Part shown: positions 32,302 to 40,173 of the stretch, piece by piece
Layout of the letters: each line of letters starts with the position of its first letter
Position numbering within the stretch: the first letter of the stretch is position 1
Assembly: GCA_965246995.1 (NCBI GenBank)
Contig: OZ252008.1
Span: 1,426,001 to 1,490,000, forward strand
Source: VXRJ01 sp965246995
GTDB lineage: Bacteria > Acidobacteriota > Vicinamibacteria > Vicinamibacterales > UBA8438
Reading direction: 5' to 3'
Length of the DNA: 64,000 bases
Program-made: the position numbers and the translations under genes
Notes under the pieces: generated by a model
The model's database searches: none
What the model saw: only the letters and a program-made list of their open reading frames with translations
Told to the model about the DNA's origin: nothing

Positions 32302-33521
32302 GCTCCGTCCATCCCTGCCGTTGCTCCACCGCCCGTCCCATGCGGCGTGTCCAGCAGGCTGGCGTATGCCGCCGCCGTGCGCGACAGATACGACGTCCGG
32401 CTGTAGCGCGCTTCGGCCAGCGCACGCGCCGCCTGGGCAAGCCGGATCCGCTCGTCCGGCTGATCGATCAACGCCGTCATCCCGGCGGCGAGCGCAGCCG
32501 GATCGGGGGGCACGAGCCGCGCGGTTTCCGGCGTAAGCACCTGCGTGTGCGTTCGCAGATCGGTCGCCACGATCGGCCGGCCCGACCGGAGGTACGAATA
32601 GATCTTGAGTGGTGTGTTCGTGCCGCTGATCCGGGGCGAGACCAGGATGTCGCACGCCCCGACGAAGCTGGCGATCTCCTCCGGAGGACGCTGTCCGGCA
32701 AAGACGAGGGGACTGCTCGCCTGTTCCGCCCGCCGGCGCGCGGCCTGCACCTGCGCGGGCGTGCCGCCAACAACCAGGACGCGCGCGCCCGGATGCGTGG
32801 CGTGCAGGCGTACCGCGGCGTCGGTCAGCAGATCCAGTCCCTGGTATGCCTCGAAGGTGCCGGTGTACAGCAGCACCGGCTGATCCGGGTCGAGGCCGTA
32901 GCGCGCCCGCAACGCGTCGCGTGGCGTCGGCTCGGCATGATCGACGTCGCCCCCCATGACGTTCTCGATCAGGCATGCGCGATCCCCTGCACCGAGGTCG
33001 GTTGCGCACTCCTGCAGTTCCGGGCAGATGGTGATGATGACGCGCGACCGGCGCACCATGGTCCGCTCGACCCATTCGAAGAGCCACTGCGCGAACGCCA
33101 GACGCGTGTAGCGGAAGTTGCGTAGCTGTTGGGGCAGGCTGGAGTGCATGTCGTAGAGGTGCGGCACGCCGAGCCAAGACGCGAGCCATACCCCCAGCAG
33201 CCCCGCTTCCTCGTGCGAGTGAACCGCGGCATAGCGCCGGGTGAAGGCCAGGCGCGTCGCCGTGATTGTCAGGAGCAGGTCCAGCAGCACCTTGACGGCG
33301 GACGGGCCGACCGGGACGCGGCGGACGAACGGCACCCGCGCGCAACGATGGATCTCGAGGTTGGGGATGGCGACGTCTTCGCCAAGCGGATAGGTGACCA
33401 GATCGACCTGGTACCCCAGTTCCGAGAGTGCCTTGATCCGATGGTACTCGCTGAACGGCGTGCCCCGCGGTTCGAAGAAAGGCTCAGGGGCGAGCATCAG
33501 GATGCGCGCGGAGGCGTTCAC
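32298..33521 (-). CDS. GT4 family glycosyltransferase
   Basis: The 407-residue product starts VNASARILMLAPEPFFEPRG, a typical GT4 N-terminus with the glycine-rich acceptor loop, and carries the donor half VLLYTGTFEAYQGLDLL and CDILVSPRISGTNTPLKIYSYL. The E-x7-E region is altered to SGTNTPLKIYSYLRSGRP, as in the WcaL/WbuB-like branch. The GTG at 33521 is the only reasonable start downstream of an extended -10 on this strand; the next upstream start codon overlaps that -10. It is the first gene of the operon 33521 to 27216. Confidence 0.88.
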   Translation of the reverse strand: MNASARILMLAPEPFFEPRGTPFSEYHRIKALSELGYQVDLVTYPLGEDVAIPNLEIHRCARVPFVRRVPVGPSAVKVLLDLLLTITATRLAFTRRYAAVHSHEEAGLLGVWLASWLGVPHLYDMHSSLPQQLRNFRYTRLAFAQWLFEWVERTMVRRSRVIITICPELQECATDLGAGDRACLIENVMGGDVDHAEPTPRDALRARYGLDPDQPVLLYTGTFEAYQGLDLLTDAAVRLHATHPGARVLVVGGTPAQVQAARRRAEQASSPLVFAGQRPPEEIASFVGACDILVSPRISGTNTPLKIYSYLRSGRPIVATDLRTHTQVLTPETARLVPPDPAALAAGMTALIDQPDERIRLAQAARALAEARYSRTSYLSRTAAAYASLLDTPHGTGGGATAGMDGA

Positions 33522-33583
33522 GCTGTTCGACCGTCCTGGTGGGTTGAACGGTGGCCTGATTCGGCCGCGCCGGAAGCCCGCGG

Positions 33584-33592
33584 AGTATAGCA
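33584..33592 (-). promoter_or_regulatory. Extended -10 promoter of the minus-strand glycan operon
   Basis: On the minus strand TGC is followed directly by TATACT (33589-33584), an extended -10. The predicted transcript starts near 33577, giving a leader of about 55 nt before the GTG at 33521. The 166-bp gap to the divergent lipoprotein gene holds nothing else I can identify. Confidence 0.5.
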
Positions 33593-33687
33593 CGCGGGCC
33601 GTGTGCCGCCCTTCGTCGCGTGACCGCCGCGGGAGTCTCGCGGACGGCTGTCGCGGGTGCGGTCAGCGTCCGATACAGAAGGACGAG

Positions 33688-34890
33688 ATGACTCCGCGAC
33701 GTCCGTGGTTGGCGGTTGGCTGGTGCGTCGCGGTTTCCGTTGTCGCGATTGCCGGTTGCGGCGTCGAAAAGAGCCGGAATCCGCTCAGCCCGTCGATCGC
33801 CGGCCCGATCGAGGGGGTCGTCATCAGCGCGCCGATGCCTGTGACATCGGGCGGTAGCCAACTGATCAATGCGAACGAGCAACCGATCACGCTCGAGTTC
33901 AGCGCCGCCACGACAACCGGAGAACGACCGTTCTGGTATGAAATCGAGCTAGCGACGTCCGAGACGTTCGAGTCGCTGGTTCACGCGGCGAACCAGGTGT
34001 TTCCGTCCGGGGCGGGGACCGAGTCGTACCAGATTCCCCAAGTCGATGCCGATCAGGGGTATGCCTGGCGCGTGAGGGCGCTCGATGGCGCTAACACCGG
34101 GCCGTACTCGGAGGTGGCGACCTTCGAGGTGTACACCCCGGTTAGCCTCGGTTCCCCCCATCCGGTCGCGCCGGTGGGTGGCGCCCGCATCGGCGGTACG
34201 TCGGTGCAACTCAGGGTCCGGAATGCCACGGTGACGGGCCCCGCGCAAAACGTTCGGTACGAATTCGAGTGGGCGAAGGACGCCGCCTTCACGCAGGAAC
34301 ATCGGTCGGTCACCGTACCGGCGGGGGCGTCGGAAACCGTGGCGACCATCAGCAGCCTGGAACAAGAGACGCGCTACCACTGGCGTAGCCGCGCGCTGGC
34401 GGACAGCCGCGAGCCACAACCTATCACCGGCGGGTGGTCACAGACGGAGTCGTTCATGACGGCCCCCGAGGCCCCGGTCCGACCCCCGCCGGTCCCCACG
34501 CCGCCCCCGATCCCCGCACCGTGCACCGGCGGGAATCCACCCAACATGCTGGGCGTAATCCGTCAGGTTGCGGCGGCGCACCCGCAGTCCCTGGCGAACT
34601 CCTGCCAGAACCAGGGTGGAAGTTGGGACTTCATGGACCGGGTGGTCGAGACGCTTCGATCGTACAGCCAGTGCTGGGGCTACAACTGCAAGCGGGGCGA
34701 CTGCAATGCGATCTCGCACGACGTGGTTGACTACCACCGCGGCAGTGGCGACGGCAACGGCAGCACCAATGTCGCCATCATTGACGTCATCGCCAACCAC
34801 TGCTCGTCCAACCCGCAGCCGGCATGGACCGACGTGACCCACGAGACAGAAAGTCAGGGGGCCGTCGGGCGCTGGAAGTACCCGCGGTAG
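33688..34890 (+). CDS. Fibronectin-III-like lipoprotein with a Cys-rich C-terminal domain
   Basis: The 400-residue product has a lipoprotein signal (AVGWCVAVSVVAIAGCGVEK, lipobox AIAGC). Two fibronectin-type-III-like repeats follow, with FWYEIELATSETFESLVHAA/YAWRVRALDGANTGPYSE and the parallel YEFEWAKDAAFTQE/YHWRSRALADS. A Pro-rich linker (RPPPVPTPPPIPAP) leads to a 120-residue C-terminal domain with six cysteines and motifs GSWDFMDRVVETLRS, CWGYNCKRGDCN, DVVDYHRGSG and a terminal GRWKYPR. I do not recognise this domain. The ATG at 33688 has AAGGAC upstream. The protein is probably surface-exposed and may bind glycan. Confidence 0.78.
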   Translation: MTPRRPWLAVGWCVAVSVVAIAGCGVEKSRNPLSPSIAGPIEGVVISAPMPVTSGGSQLINANEQPITLEFSAATTTGERPFWYEIELATSETFESLVHAANQVFPSGAGTESYQIPQVDADQGYAWRVRALDGANTGPYSEVATFEVYTPVSLGSPHPVAPVGGARIGGTSVQLRVRNATVTGPAQNVRYEFEWAKDAAFTQEHRSVTVPAGASETVATISSLEQETRYHWRSRALADSREPQPITGGWSQTESFMTAPEAPVRPPPVPTPPPIPAPCTGGNPPNMLGVIRQVAAAHPQSLANSCQNQGGSWDFMDRVVETLRSYSQCWGYNCKRGDCNAISHDVVDYHRGSGDGNGSTNVAIIDVIANHCSSNPQPAWTDVTHETESQGAVGRWKYPR

Positions 34891-34896
34891 CGCGCC

Positions 34897-35835
34897 GTGC
34901 GCATCCTCCACTCCGTCTGGTTTCGTGCGTCCGTCAGCGCCGTCCTGCTTGGCTGGCTGATCTCGCTGATCGATCTGGGTGAAGCGGTCCGCAGCATGAC
35001 GGCGATCACGCCCCTGCATCTCGCAGGGGGGCTGTTGCTGGTGGCGTTCGACCGCGTGCTGATGATCGCCCGCTGGGTGATGCTGATCCGCCGATTCGAG
35101 TCGGGCGTCTCGATCCGATCGGCGGTCTGGGTCTTCCTGGTGGGCGCGTGGGTGGGCCACCTGCTGCCGAGCGGCGTCGGCGGCGACGCGGCGCGCGCCT
35201 ACGTTCTGGCCCAGCGGACGACGCGCGGAGTCGAAGCGGTCGGCCTGGTGGTTATCGATCGCTACCTCGGGATCTGTTCACTGGCGCTGCTCGCCGCGAC
35301 GGGCCTCGTCTTCTGGAGCGACCGGGCGGCGCCGGAACTGCAGCAGTTCAGCGCCGCCGCCGCCCTGCTGGTCGTGATCGGTGCAGCCGGCCTGCTTTGG
35401 GCCGACCGGCTGCTGGCGTTCGCGACGCGCCTTCCGAAGAGCGCGCTGATGGAGCGGGTAACCCGCTTCGGCAACGCGCTCGGTCAGTACCGACAGCATG
35501 GCGGCCTGGTGGCCGGACTGCTGGCGTTGTCGTTCGTCGTGCAGGTGACGCGAGTGCTGCAGGCGTACGTCTTCGGGCGCGGCCTCGGCATCGATGTCGC
35601 GTTCAGCTACTACCTGGCGTTCATGCCGATCTGCATCCTGATCATCCTGCTGCCGATTTCGATCAGTGGATTCGGCGTGGCGCACGGGGTGATCATCGCG
35701 CTGCTTCGTCCCGTCGGCGTGCCCGACGAGCAGTCGTTCGCCCTGTCTACGCTCCTGGTGTTGGCCGCGTTGCTGAGCGCGACGCCGGGCGCTCTTCTTC
35801 TCATCCGCGACCGGATAACCGCAAGGTCGCCGTGA
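34897..35835 (+). CDS. Lysylphosphatidylglycerol synthase-type flippase-like membrane protein (UPF0104)
   Basis: The 312-residue product has about eight helices and the family motifs LPSGVGGDAARAYVLAQR and LPISISGFGVAHGVI. This is the LPG_synthase_TM family, which includes flippase domains of MprF and membrane proteins found next to glycosyltransferases. The GTG at 34897 starts 6 bp after the upstream stop. A role in lipid-linked sugar or lipid translocation is inferred from the family; no substrate can be read. Confidence 0.87.
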   Translation: MRILHSVWFRASVSAVLLGWLISLIDLGEAVRSMTAITPLHLAGGLLLVAFDRVLMIARWVMLIRRFESGVSIRSAVWVFLVGAWVGHLLPSGVGGDAARAYVLAQRTTRGVEAVGLVVIDRYLGICSLALLAATGLVFWSDRAAPELQQFSAAAALLVVIGAAGLLWADRLLAFATRLPKSALMERVTRFGNALGQYRQHGGLVAGLLALSFVVQVTRVLQAYVFGRGLGIDVAFSYYLAFMPICILIILLPISISGFGVAHGVIIALLRPVGVPDEQSFALSTLLVLAALLSATPGALLLIRDRITARSP

Positions 35836-35844
35836 CAGGTACCC

Positions 35845-36729
35845 ATGGGAATTGACGCGAAGGGAATGCAGTTCCTCCTGGCGGCTCGTCGACTGGGCGT
35901 ATCGTTCGAGCGAACCACGACCATTGGCCGCCAGCGTCTCTACCTGACACCATCCTGGCTGCGCAACGGGCTGCGCGTCTTCGGTATGGAACTCGACCCG
36001 CAGGCAGTGACTCGGCTCTTTGAAGACTCGGGTGGCTTCGCCGAACCCTTGCTCACACTGCTGGGCGCAAAGCAGGTTTGCTCGCTCGATGCTTCTGCCT
36101 ACGAGGGGGCATCACATGTGGTCGATCTGAACCAGCCACTTCCCGCCGAGCTGGAGGGTACGTGCACGGCGGTTGTCGACGCTGGCTCACTGGAACATGT
36201 ATTCGATTTCCCGACTGCCATCTCCAATTGCATGCGTATGGTCGCTCTTGACGGACATCTCGTGGTTGTTACTGTCGCCAACAACATGGCGGGACACGGG
36301 TTCTACCAGTTCAGTCCGGAGTTGTTCTATCGGGTCCTGAGCGAAGAGAACGGCTTTCGGATCGAACGGATGTTGGTCACCGAGTTTTCGTCCAAGCGGT
36401 GGTACGAGGTGGCCGACCCTGCCGCAATACGCGACCGGGCGCAGCTTCGGACGTTTCGCCCGGTATACCTCTGTGTTGCAGCGCGCCGTACGGCGGTCAG
36501 ACCGGTCCTCGCCACGTCACCGCAGCAGAGTGACTACGTGGTCAAGTGGACTGACAAGGGGATGTCAACCCCGCAGTCGCGTGGTACGGAATTGCATCCG
36601 ATCGAACAGCGCCTGCCCTTGACCCTGGCAATGGAGATGCGCAGCCTGTACCACTTGGCGCAGGCCTTGGTGCTGCCTTTCGATCGCCGAGCGTTCCGGC
36701 GGGTGGACATTGCGGACCTTCGGGACTGA
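35845..36729 (+). CDS. Methyltransferase-like protein
   Basis: The 294-residue product has a Rossmann-like core: VCSLDASAYEGASHVVDLNQPLPAEL, then TAVVDAGSLEHVFDFPTAI and MRMVALDGHLVVVTVANN, which match post-motif positions of Methyltransf_11 proteins. The glycine-rich motif I is weak (LLTLLGAKQVCSLD), so SAM binding is uncertain. Residues beyond 210 form an unrelated tail. Codon use is less GC-biased than neighbours, which suggests transfer. It starts 9 bp after the flippase-like gene and probably shares its transcript. Many similar genes sit in lipopolysaccharide clusters. Confidence 0.65.
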   Translation: MGIDAKGMQFLLAARRLGVSFERTTTIGRQRLYLTPSWLRNGLRVFGMELDPQAVTRLFEDSGGFAEPLLTLLGAKQVCSLDASAYEGASHVVDLNQPLPAELEGTCTAVVDAGSLEHVFDFPTAISNCMRMVALDGHLVVVTVANNMAGHGFYQFSPELFYRVLSEENGFRIERMLVTEFSSKRWYEVADPAAIRDRAQLRTFRPVYLCVAARRTAVRPVLATSPQQSDYVVKWTDKGMSTPQSRGTELHPIEQRLPLTLAMEMRSLYHLAQALVLPFDRRAFRRVDIADLRD

Positions 36730-36778
36730 CGTCCTGCGTCGCTGGTTCCGCGAGTGCAGACTCACCCCGATCAGCTTG

Positions 36779-36798
36779 GCACGCGTGGATACGCGTGC
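36779..36798 (+). terminator. Perfect hairpin after the methyltransferase-like gene
   Basis: GCACGCGT (36779-36786) and ACGCGTGC (36791-36798) form a perfect 8-bp stem with a GGAT loop, 49 bp after the stop. No T tract follows, so this may be a factor-dependent stop or another structural element. The rest of the 264-bp gap (36730-36993) contains no gene that I can support. Confidence 0.4.
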
Positions 36799-36993
36799 AT
36801 GACGAAATGGTTTACGATGCGGCATTCGTGCGTCAACGAATGACCCACCCGACAGTGGTCGATTCAGCGTTGCAGGGCATGGCCGGCGCAACTACATGAC
36901 TCCCGACGGTGGGGCTCGACTCGTCACCCGCGCCGCGCGGACCTTGGGCGCCCTGCTCCCGATCCAAAACCGCATCTCCGGAGCTCGGTCGTA

Positions 36994-37710
36994 GTGGCTG
37001 ACACCTTCTATCGCTGGTTTCGCGAGCGCCGCCTCACGAAGTTCGGCGGGGCGCGACGGGCTCGTGTCGAGCAGTCGCGGCTCGCGCTGCTGCACCGATT
37101 CGCCGCGCCCCCCGGCGACCTGATCGAGGTCGGCCCGGGCGACGGCTCCCTCGCCGCGCGGGCGGTCGAGGCAGGATGGCAGTACCGGGCGGTCGAGGCG
37201 AGCGCGGAGCTGGCCGCTGCCTTGCGCGCGCGGGGACTGACGGTGACCGAGGCGTGGGCGCCGCCGATCCCGGCGGACGATGCGAGTTGCGATGTCGTCT
37301 ATGCCGATCAGGTACTCGAGCACATGGCAGGGATTGACGCCGCGCGGGCGTTCGTCGCGGAAGGGCTGCGCGCGCTCCGCCCGGGCGGTGTGCTGTTCGT
37401 CGTCGTCCCGGACTACCTGAAAGAGCGCGAGTTCTTCTGGGACGTCGACTACACGCACAACTTCGTCACCACCGAGCGGCGCGTCCGGCAGTTGCTGTAC
37501 GACGGCGGATTCGAGATTGCCTCGGTTGTCCGGAGCATCGGCGCGGCGACCGGGCCGGCGCGGGACGCGCTCGCGGCAGCTGCGCTGCTGGTCAATCTGC
37601 CGGGCGTCGATCCGTTGTCGCGCTACACCGGCACGACGGAACTGCTGTTCCGCGTCCGCAAGAACCTGTTCGAGACGCTGGCGTTCGTGGCGCGCAAACC
37701 AGCGGCGTAA
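36994..37710 (+). CDS. Class I SAM-dependent methyltransferase
   Basis: The 238-residue product has motif I LIEVGPGDGSLAARAV, YRAVEAS at strand 2, DVVYADQVLEHMAGI at motif II and LRPGGVLFVVVPDYLKE. The C-terminal half ends with TTELLFRVRKNLFETL. It starts with GTG; in-frame upstream codons are not convincing. It is convergent with the next methyltransferase, the stops being 16 bp apart. Substrate unknown; the context of sugar-handling genes suggests a glycan or lipid. Confidence 0.85.
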   Translation: MADTFYRWFRERRLTKFGGARRARVEQSRLALLHRFAAPPGDLIEVGPGDGSLAARAVEAGWQYRAVEASAELAAALRARGLTVTEAWAPPIPADDASCDVVYADQVLEHMAGIDAARAFVAEGLRALRPGGVLFVVVPDYLKEREFFWDVDYTHNFVTTERRVRQLLYDGGFEIASVVRSIGAATGPARDALAAAALLVNLPGVDPLSRYTGTTELLFRVRKNLFETLAFVARKPAA

Positions 37711-37726
37711 CGTCCGGAAAGCCGAA

Positions 37727-38515
37727 TCACTTCCGGCAAAACGCCATCAGGTGCCAGCCGAGGGGCTGCACCGGACGGCGGGGGAGCGCGTTGAACGCGC
37801 CGACGAACAACCGGTTGTAGGCTGCCGCCTTCCAGCCGCTATGGAGGCGGGAGGGGACCGGAAAACGTTCGGGGACGATCCGCACCTCGGCGAACGGATC
37901 GAGCAGGCGGCGGTACTCGGGGATCGTGAACGTTCGAAGCACCGGCGCATCAGCGTGCTCGAGCGCAACGCCGGTCAGCGCCGACAGCAGGCTGAGCCAC
38001 GACCGGCGGTTGTAGACCATCACAATCGCCTCGCCGCCAGGCCGGAGCACACGGTGCGCCTCGGCAATCATCCGTGCCGGGTCGGCCGTGTACTGCACGA
38101 CGCCATGCGCGTAGACGGTGTCGAACGACCCGTCGTCGAAGGGGAGCGCCTCCCCGTTCGCCACCTTCAGTGCCTCCGCCGTGACGCCATGCAATGCGAC
38201 GTTGCGCTCCGCGAGGTCGATCGCCTGCACCGCCAGATCGACGCCTGTCACGCGTGCGCCGCCCCGCGCAAAGCGGACCAGGTCGGTGCCGATGCCGCAG
38301 CCGATCTCGAGCAGCCGGCGATCGCGGTAGCCATCGAAGTCGACGAGGCGTGGCAGGTACCGCAACTTGTCGAAGCGGTAGTCATCCAGATCGTCAAAGA
38401 ACCGGCGCGTGCCGACCGGTTCGCGGCTCATCTCCTGATCGTGGATCCGCGTGTTCCAGTACGTTCGGATCCGCTCGATGAGCGGAGGGTCGGAGGGCTC
38501 GGGAGGGGCGATCAC
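37727..38515 (-). CDS. Class I SAM-dependent methyltransferase
   Basis: The 262-residue product carries LLEIGCGIGTDLVRFARGG (motif I), VTGVDLAVQAI at strand 2, FDTVYAHGVVQYTADP and HRVLRPGGEAIVMVYN. It is a Methyltransf_11/25 type, close to UbiE/COQ5-like enzymes. The GTG at 38515 is chosen because TATACT lies 9 nt upstream on this strand, while a longer Arg-rich reading would run over the divergent promoter and glpD. It is divergent from glpD with only 20 bp between the start codons. Confidence 0.85.
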   Translation of the reverse strand: MIAPPEPSDPPLIERIRTYWNTRIHDQEMSREPVGTRRFFDDLDDYRFDKLRYLPRLVDFDGYRDRRLLEIGCGIGTDLVRFARGGARVTGVDLAVQAIDLAERNVALHGVTAEALKVANGEALPFDDGSFDTVYAHGVVQYTADPARMIAEAHRVLRPGGEAIVMVYNRRSWLSLLSALTGVALEHADAPVLRTFTIPEYRRLLDPFAEVRIVPERFPVPSRLHSGWKAAAYNRLFVGAFNALPRRPVQPLGWHLMAFCRK

Positions 38516-38523
38516 GCGGAGGG

Positions 38524-38530
38524 TAGTATA
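38524..38530. promoter_or_regulatory. Fully overlapping divergent -10 elements between a methyltransferase gene and glpD
   Basis: TAGTAT on the plus strand (38524-38529) ends 6 nt before the glpD-like GTG at 38536. TATACT on the minus strand (38530-38525) ends 9 nt before the GTG at 38515. The two hexamers overlap by five bases in a 20-bp gap. Only one polymerase could occupy the site at a time, so the genes may exclude each other. Both transcripts would be leaderless or nearly so. Confidence 0.55.
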
Positions 38531-38535
38531 CGGGC

Positions 38536-40173
38536 GTGCGACGCGACCCGGCCGCCTTGACGGCGCGCGAGTTCGATTTGCTCGTCGTCGGCGGCGGGAT
38601 CTACGGTGCGCTCGCATGCTGGGACGCGACGCTGCGCGGACTGTCGGCCGCGCTGATCGATCGGAACGACATCGGTTCCGGCACCTCGTTCAACAGCGCG
38701 AAGACGATTCACAGCGGCGTTCGCGCGTTGCAGAGCGGCAATCTCGTCCTGTTGCGCCGGTTCGCGCGGGAGCGGCGCGCGTTGATGCGGATCGCGCCTC
38801 ACCTGGTGCGGCCGCTCCCATTCCTGCTATCCACCGGCGGCGGCATCATGCGGCACCGACTGCTGCTCCGCGCCTACTTCGCGCTCAGTGATCGCCTGAC
38901 CCGGAAAGTTGGTGTCGAGGGCCCGGAGGATCCCGCTCTCCGCCTGCCGCCAAGCCGCCTGGTGTCGCGCGCCGAGTTCCTGCGCCTCAATCCATTGATG
39001 GATTCCGACGGCGTCACCGGTGGCATCGAGTGGTTCGACGGCCAGATGCACCATTGCGACGGGGTGCACTTCACCGCGGTCGCTTCCGCGGTGGACCGGG
39101 GTGCCGTCGCGGTCAACTACGTCGAAGCAACCGGCGCGCTGAGACGCGATGGCGATGTCGCGGGCGTTCGGGCGATCGACCGGCTGACCGGCGATCCGCT
39201 CGAGATCCGCGCGCGCGTCGTGCTCAATGCGGCAGGGCCCTGGGCGCCGGCGCTCAACGCGCGGCTGGCGGACGGTGCGGCCGGCGCGCTCTGCCCCAAA
39301 CTGTCGAAGGCGATGAACCTGGTGATTGCCTCGCCCCTCCCCGGCACCCACGCGGTGGCGGGATCGGCCCGCGGCCGGTTGTTCTTCGTCGCGCCGTGGC
39401 GGGGGGTGGCGATCGTGGGGACCAGCCACGACCCGCACGTCGGCGGCGCAGGCGATCTCCGGCTCGATCGGACGGAGATCGATCGCTTCATCGGTGCGGT
39501 GCGTGAGGCGTTTCCGGCGCTGCCGCTCCAGTTCGACGACGTGCGCCTGGTGCACCGGGGCCTGTTGCCCGCCGCGCCGGACGGCGACGGCCTGCAGCTT
39601 GCGACGACGAGCGCGGTGGTCGATCACCGCCGGGACGGCATCCACGGGCTGGTCAGCCTGCTCGGCGTCCGCTACACGACGGCGCGCGAGACGGCCGAGC
39701 GAGCCGTCGACGCGGTGGTCGATCAGGTCGGGCGCGTCGTTAATCCGTGCCGGACCGCCACCACGCCGCTTGTCGGCGGCGACATCCCGGATCTCGACGC
39801 GTTCCTGTGCGACGCCGGCGCGGCGGACGACACCGAGGTTCCGGCCGAACTGCGTCGCCGTCTGGCGCGGACCTATGGCACGCGTCACCGGGCCGTGGTC
39901 GATGCCTTGTCGGTGTCGCCCGAGGCCCGCGCGCCGCTCAGCGCGACGTGCGCTGTCACGGCCGGCGAAGTGCGCCACGCGGTGCGGGAGGAGATGGCCG
40001 TCCGGCTCCCGGACGTGCTGCTGCGCCGGACCCAAGCGGGTTCGGCGGGCGATCCCGGCGACGTGGCAGTCCAGGCCGCCGCACGGATCATGGCGGGGGA
40101 GCTGGGGTGGACGCCCGCCCGGGTGGATCAGGAGGTGGCGGAATTGCGGAGCGTCTATCAGCTTCCCGGCTGA
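38536..40173 (+). CDS. glpD: Glycerol-3-phosphate dehydrogenase (FAD-dependent)
   Basis: The 545-residue product has the FAD-binding motif DLLVVGGGIYGALACWDA, DRNDIGSGTSFNSAKTIHSG at the second FAD contact, VLNAAGPWA, and substrate-side motifs GTSHDPHVGG and GVRYTTARETAERAVD. A C-terminal helical domain runs from about residue 400. It oxidises glycerol 3-phosphate to dihydroxyacetone phosphate and feeds electrons to quinone. It is divergent from a methyltransferase gene and overlaps the convergent asparagine synthetase gene by 16 bp. No glpK or glpF is in the window. Confidence 0.9.
   Translation: MRRDPAALTAREFDLLVVGGGIYGALACWDATLRGLSAALIDRNDIGSGTSFNSAKTIHSGVRALQSGNLVLLRRFARERRALMRIAPHLVRPLPFLLSTGGGIMRHRLLLRAYFALSDRLTRKVGVEGPEDPALRLPPSRLVSRAEFLRLNPLMDSDGVTGGIEWFDGQMHHCDGVHFTAVASAVDRGAVAVNYVEATGALRRDGDVAGVRAIDRLTGDPLEIRARVVLNAAGPWAPALNARLADGAAGALCPKLSKAMNLVIASPLPGTHAVAGSARGRLFFVAPWRGVAIVGTSHDPHVGGAGDLRLDRTEIDRFIGAVREAFPALPLQFDDVRLVHRGLLPAAPDGDGLQLATTSAVVDHRRDGIHGLVSLLGVRYTTARETAERAVDAVVDQVGRVVNPCRTATTPLVGGDIPDLDAFLCDAGAADDTEVPAELRRRLARTYGTRHRAVVDALSVSPEARAPLSATCAVTAGEVRHAVREEMAVRLPDVLLRRTQAGSAGDPGDVAVQAAARIMAGELGWTPARVDQEVAELRSVYQLPG

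Noticed and set aside
32302..33345. An upstream extension of the epimerase frame that gives a 676-residue protein.
   Set aside because: The extension lies over the GT4 gene, is Arg/Ala/Pro-rich and has no match to a fold. The GTG at 32301 gives the expected SDR N-terminus and a GTGA overlap.
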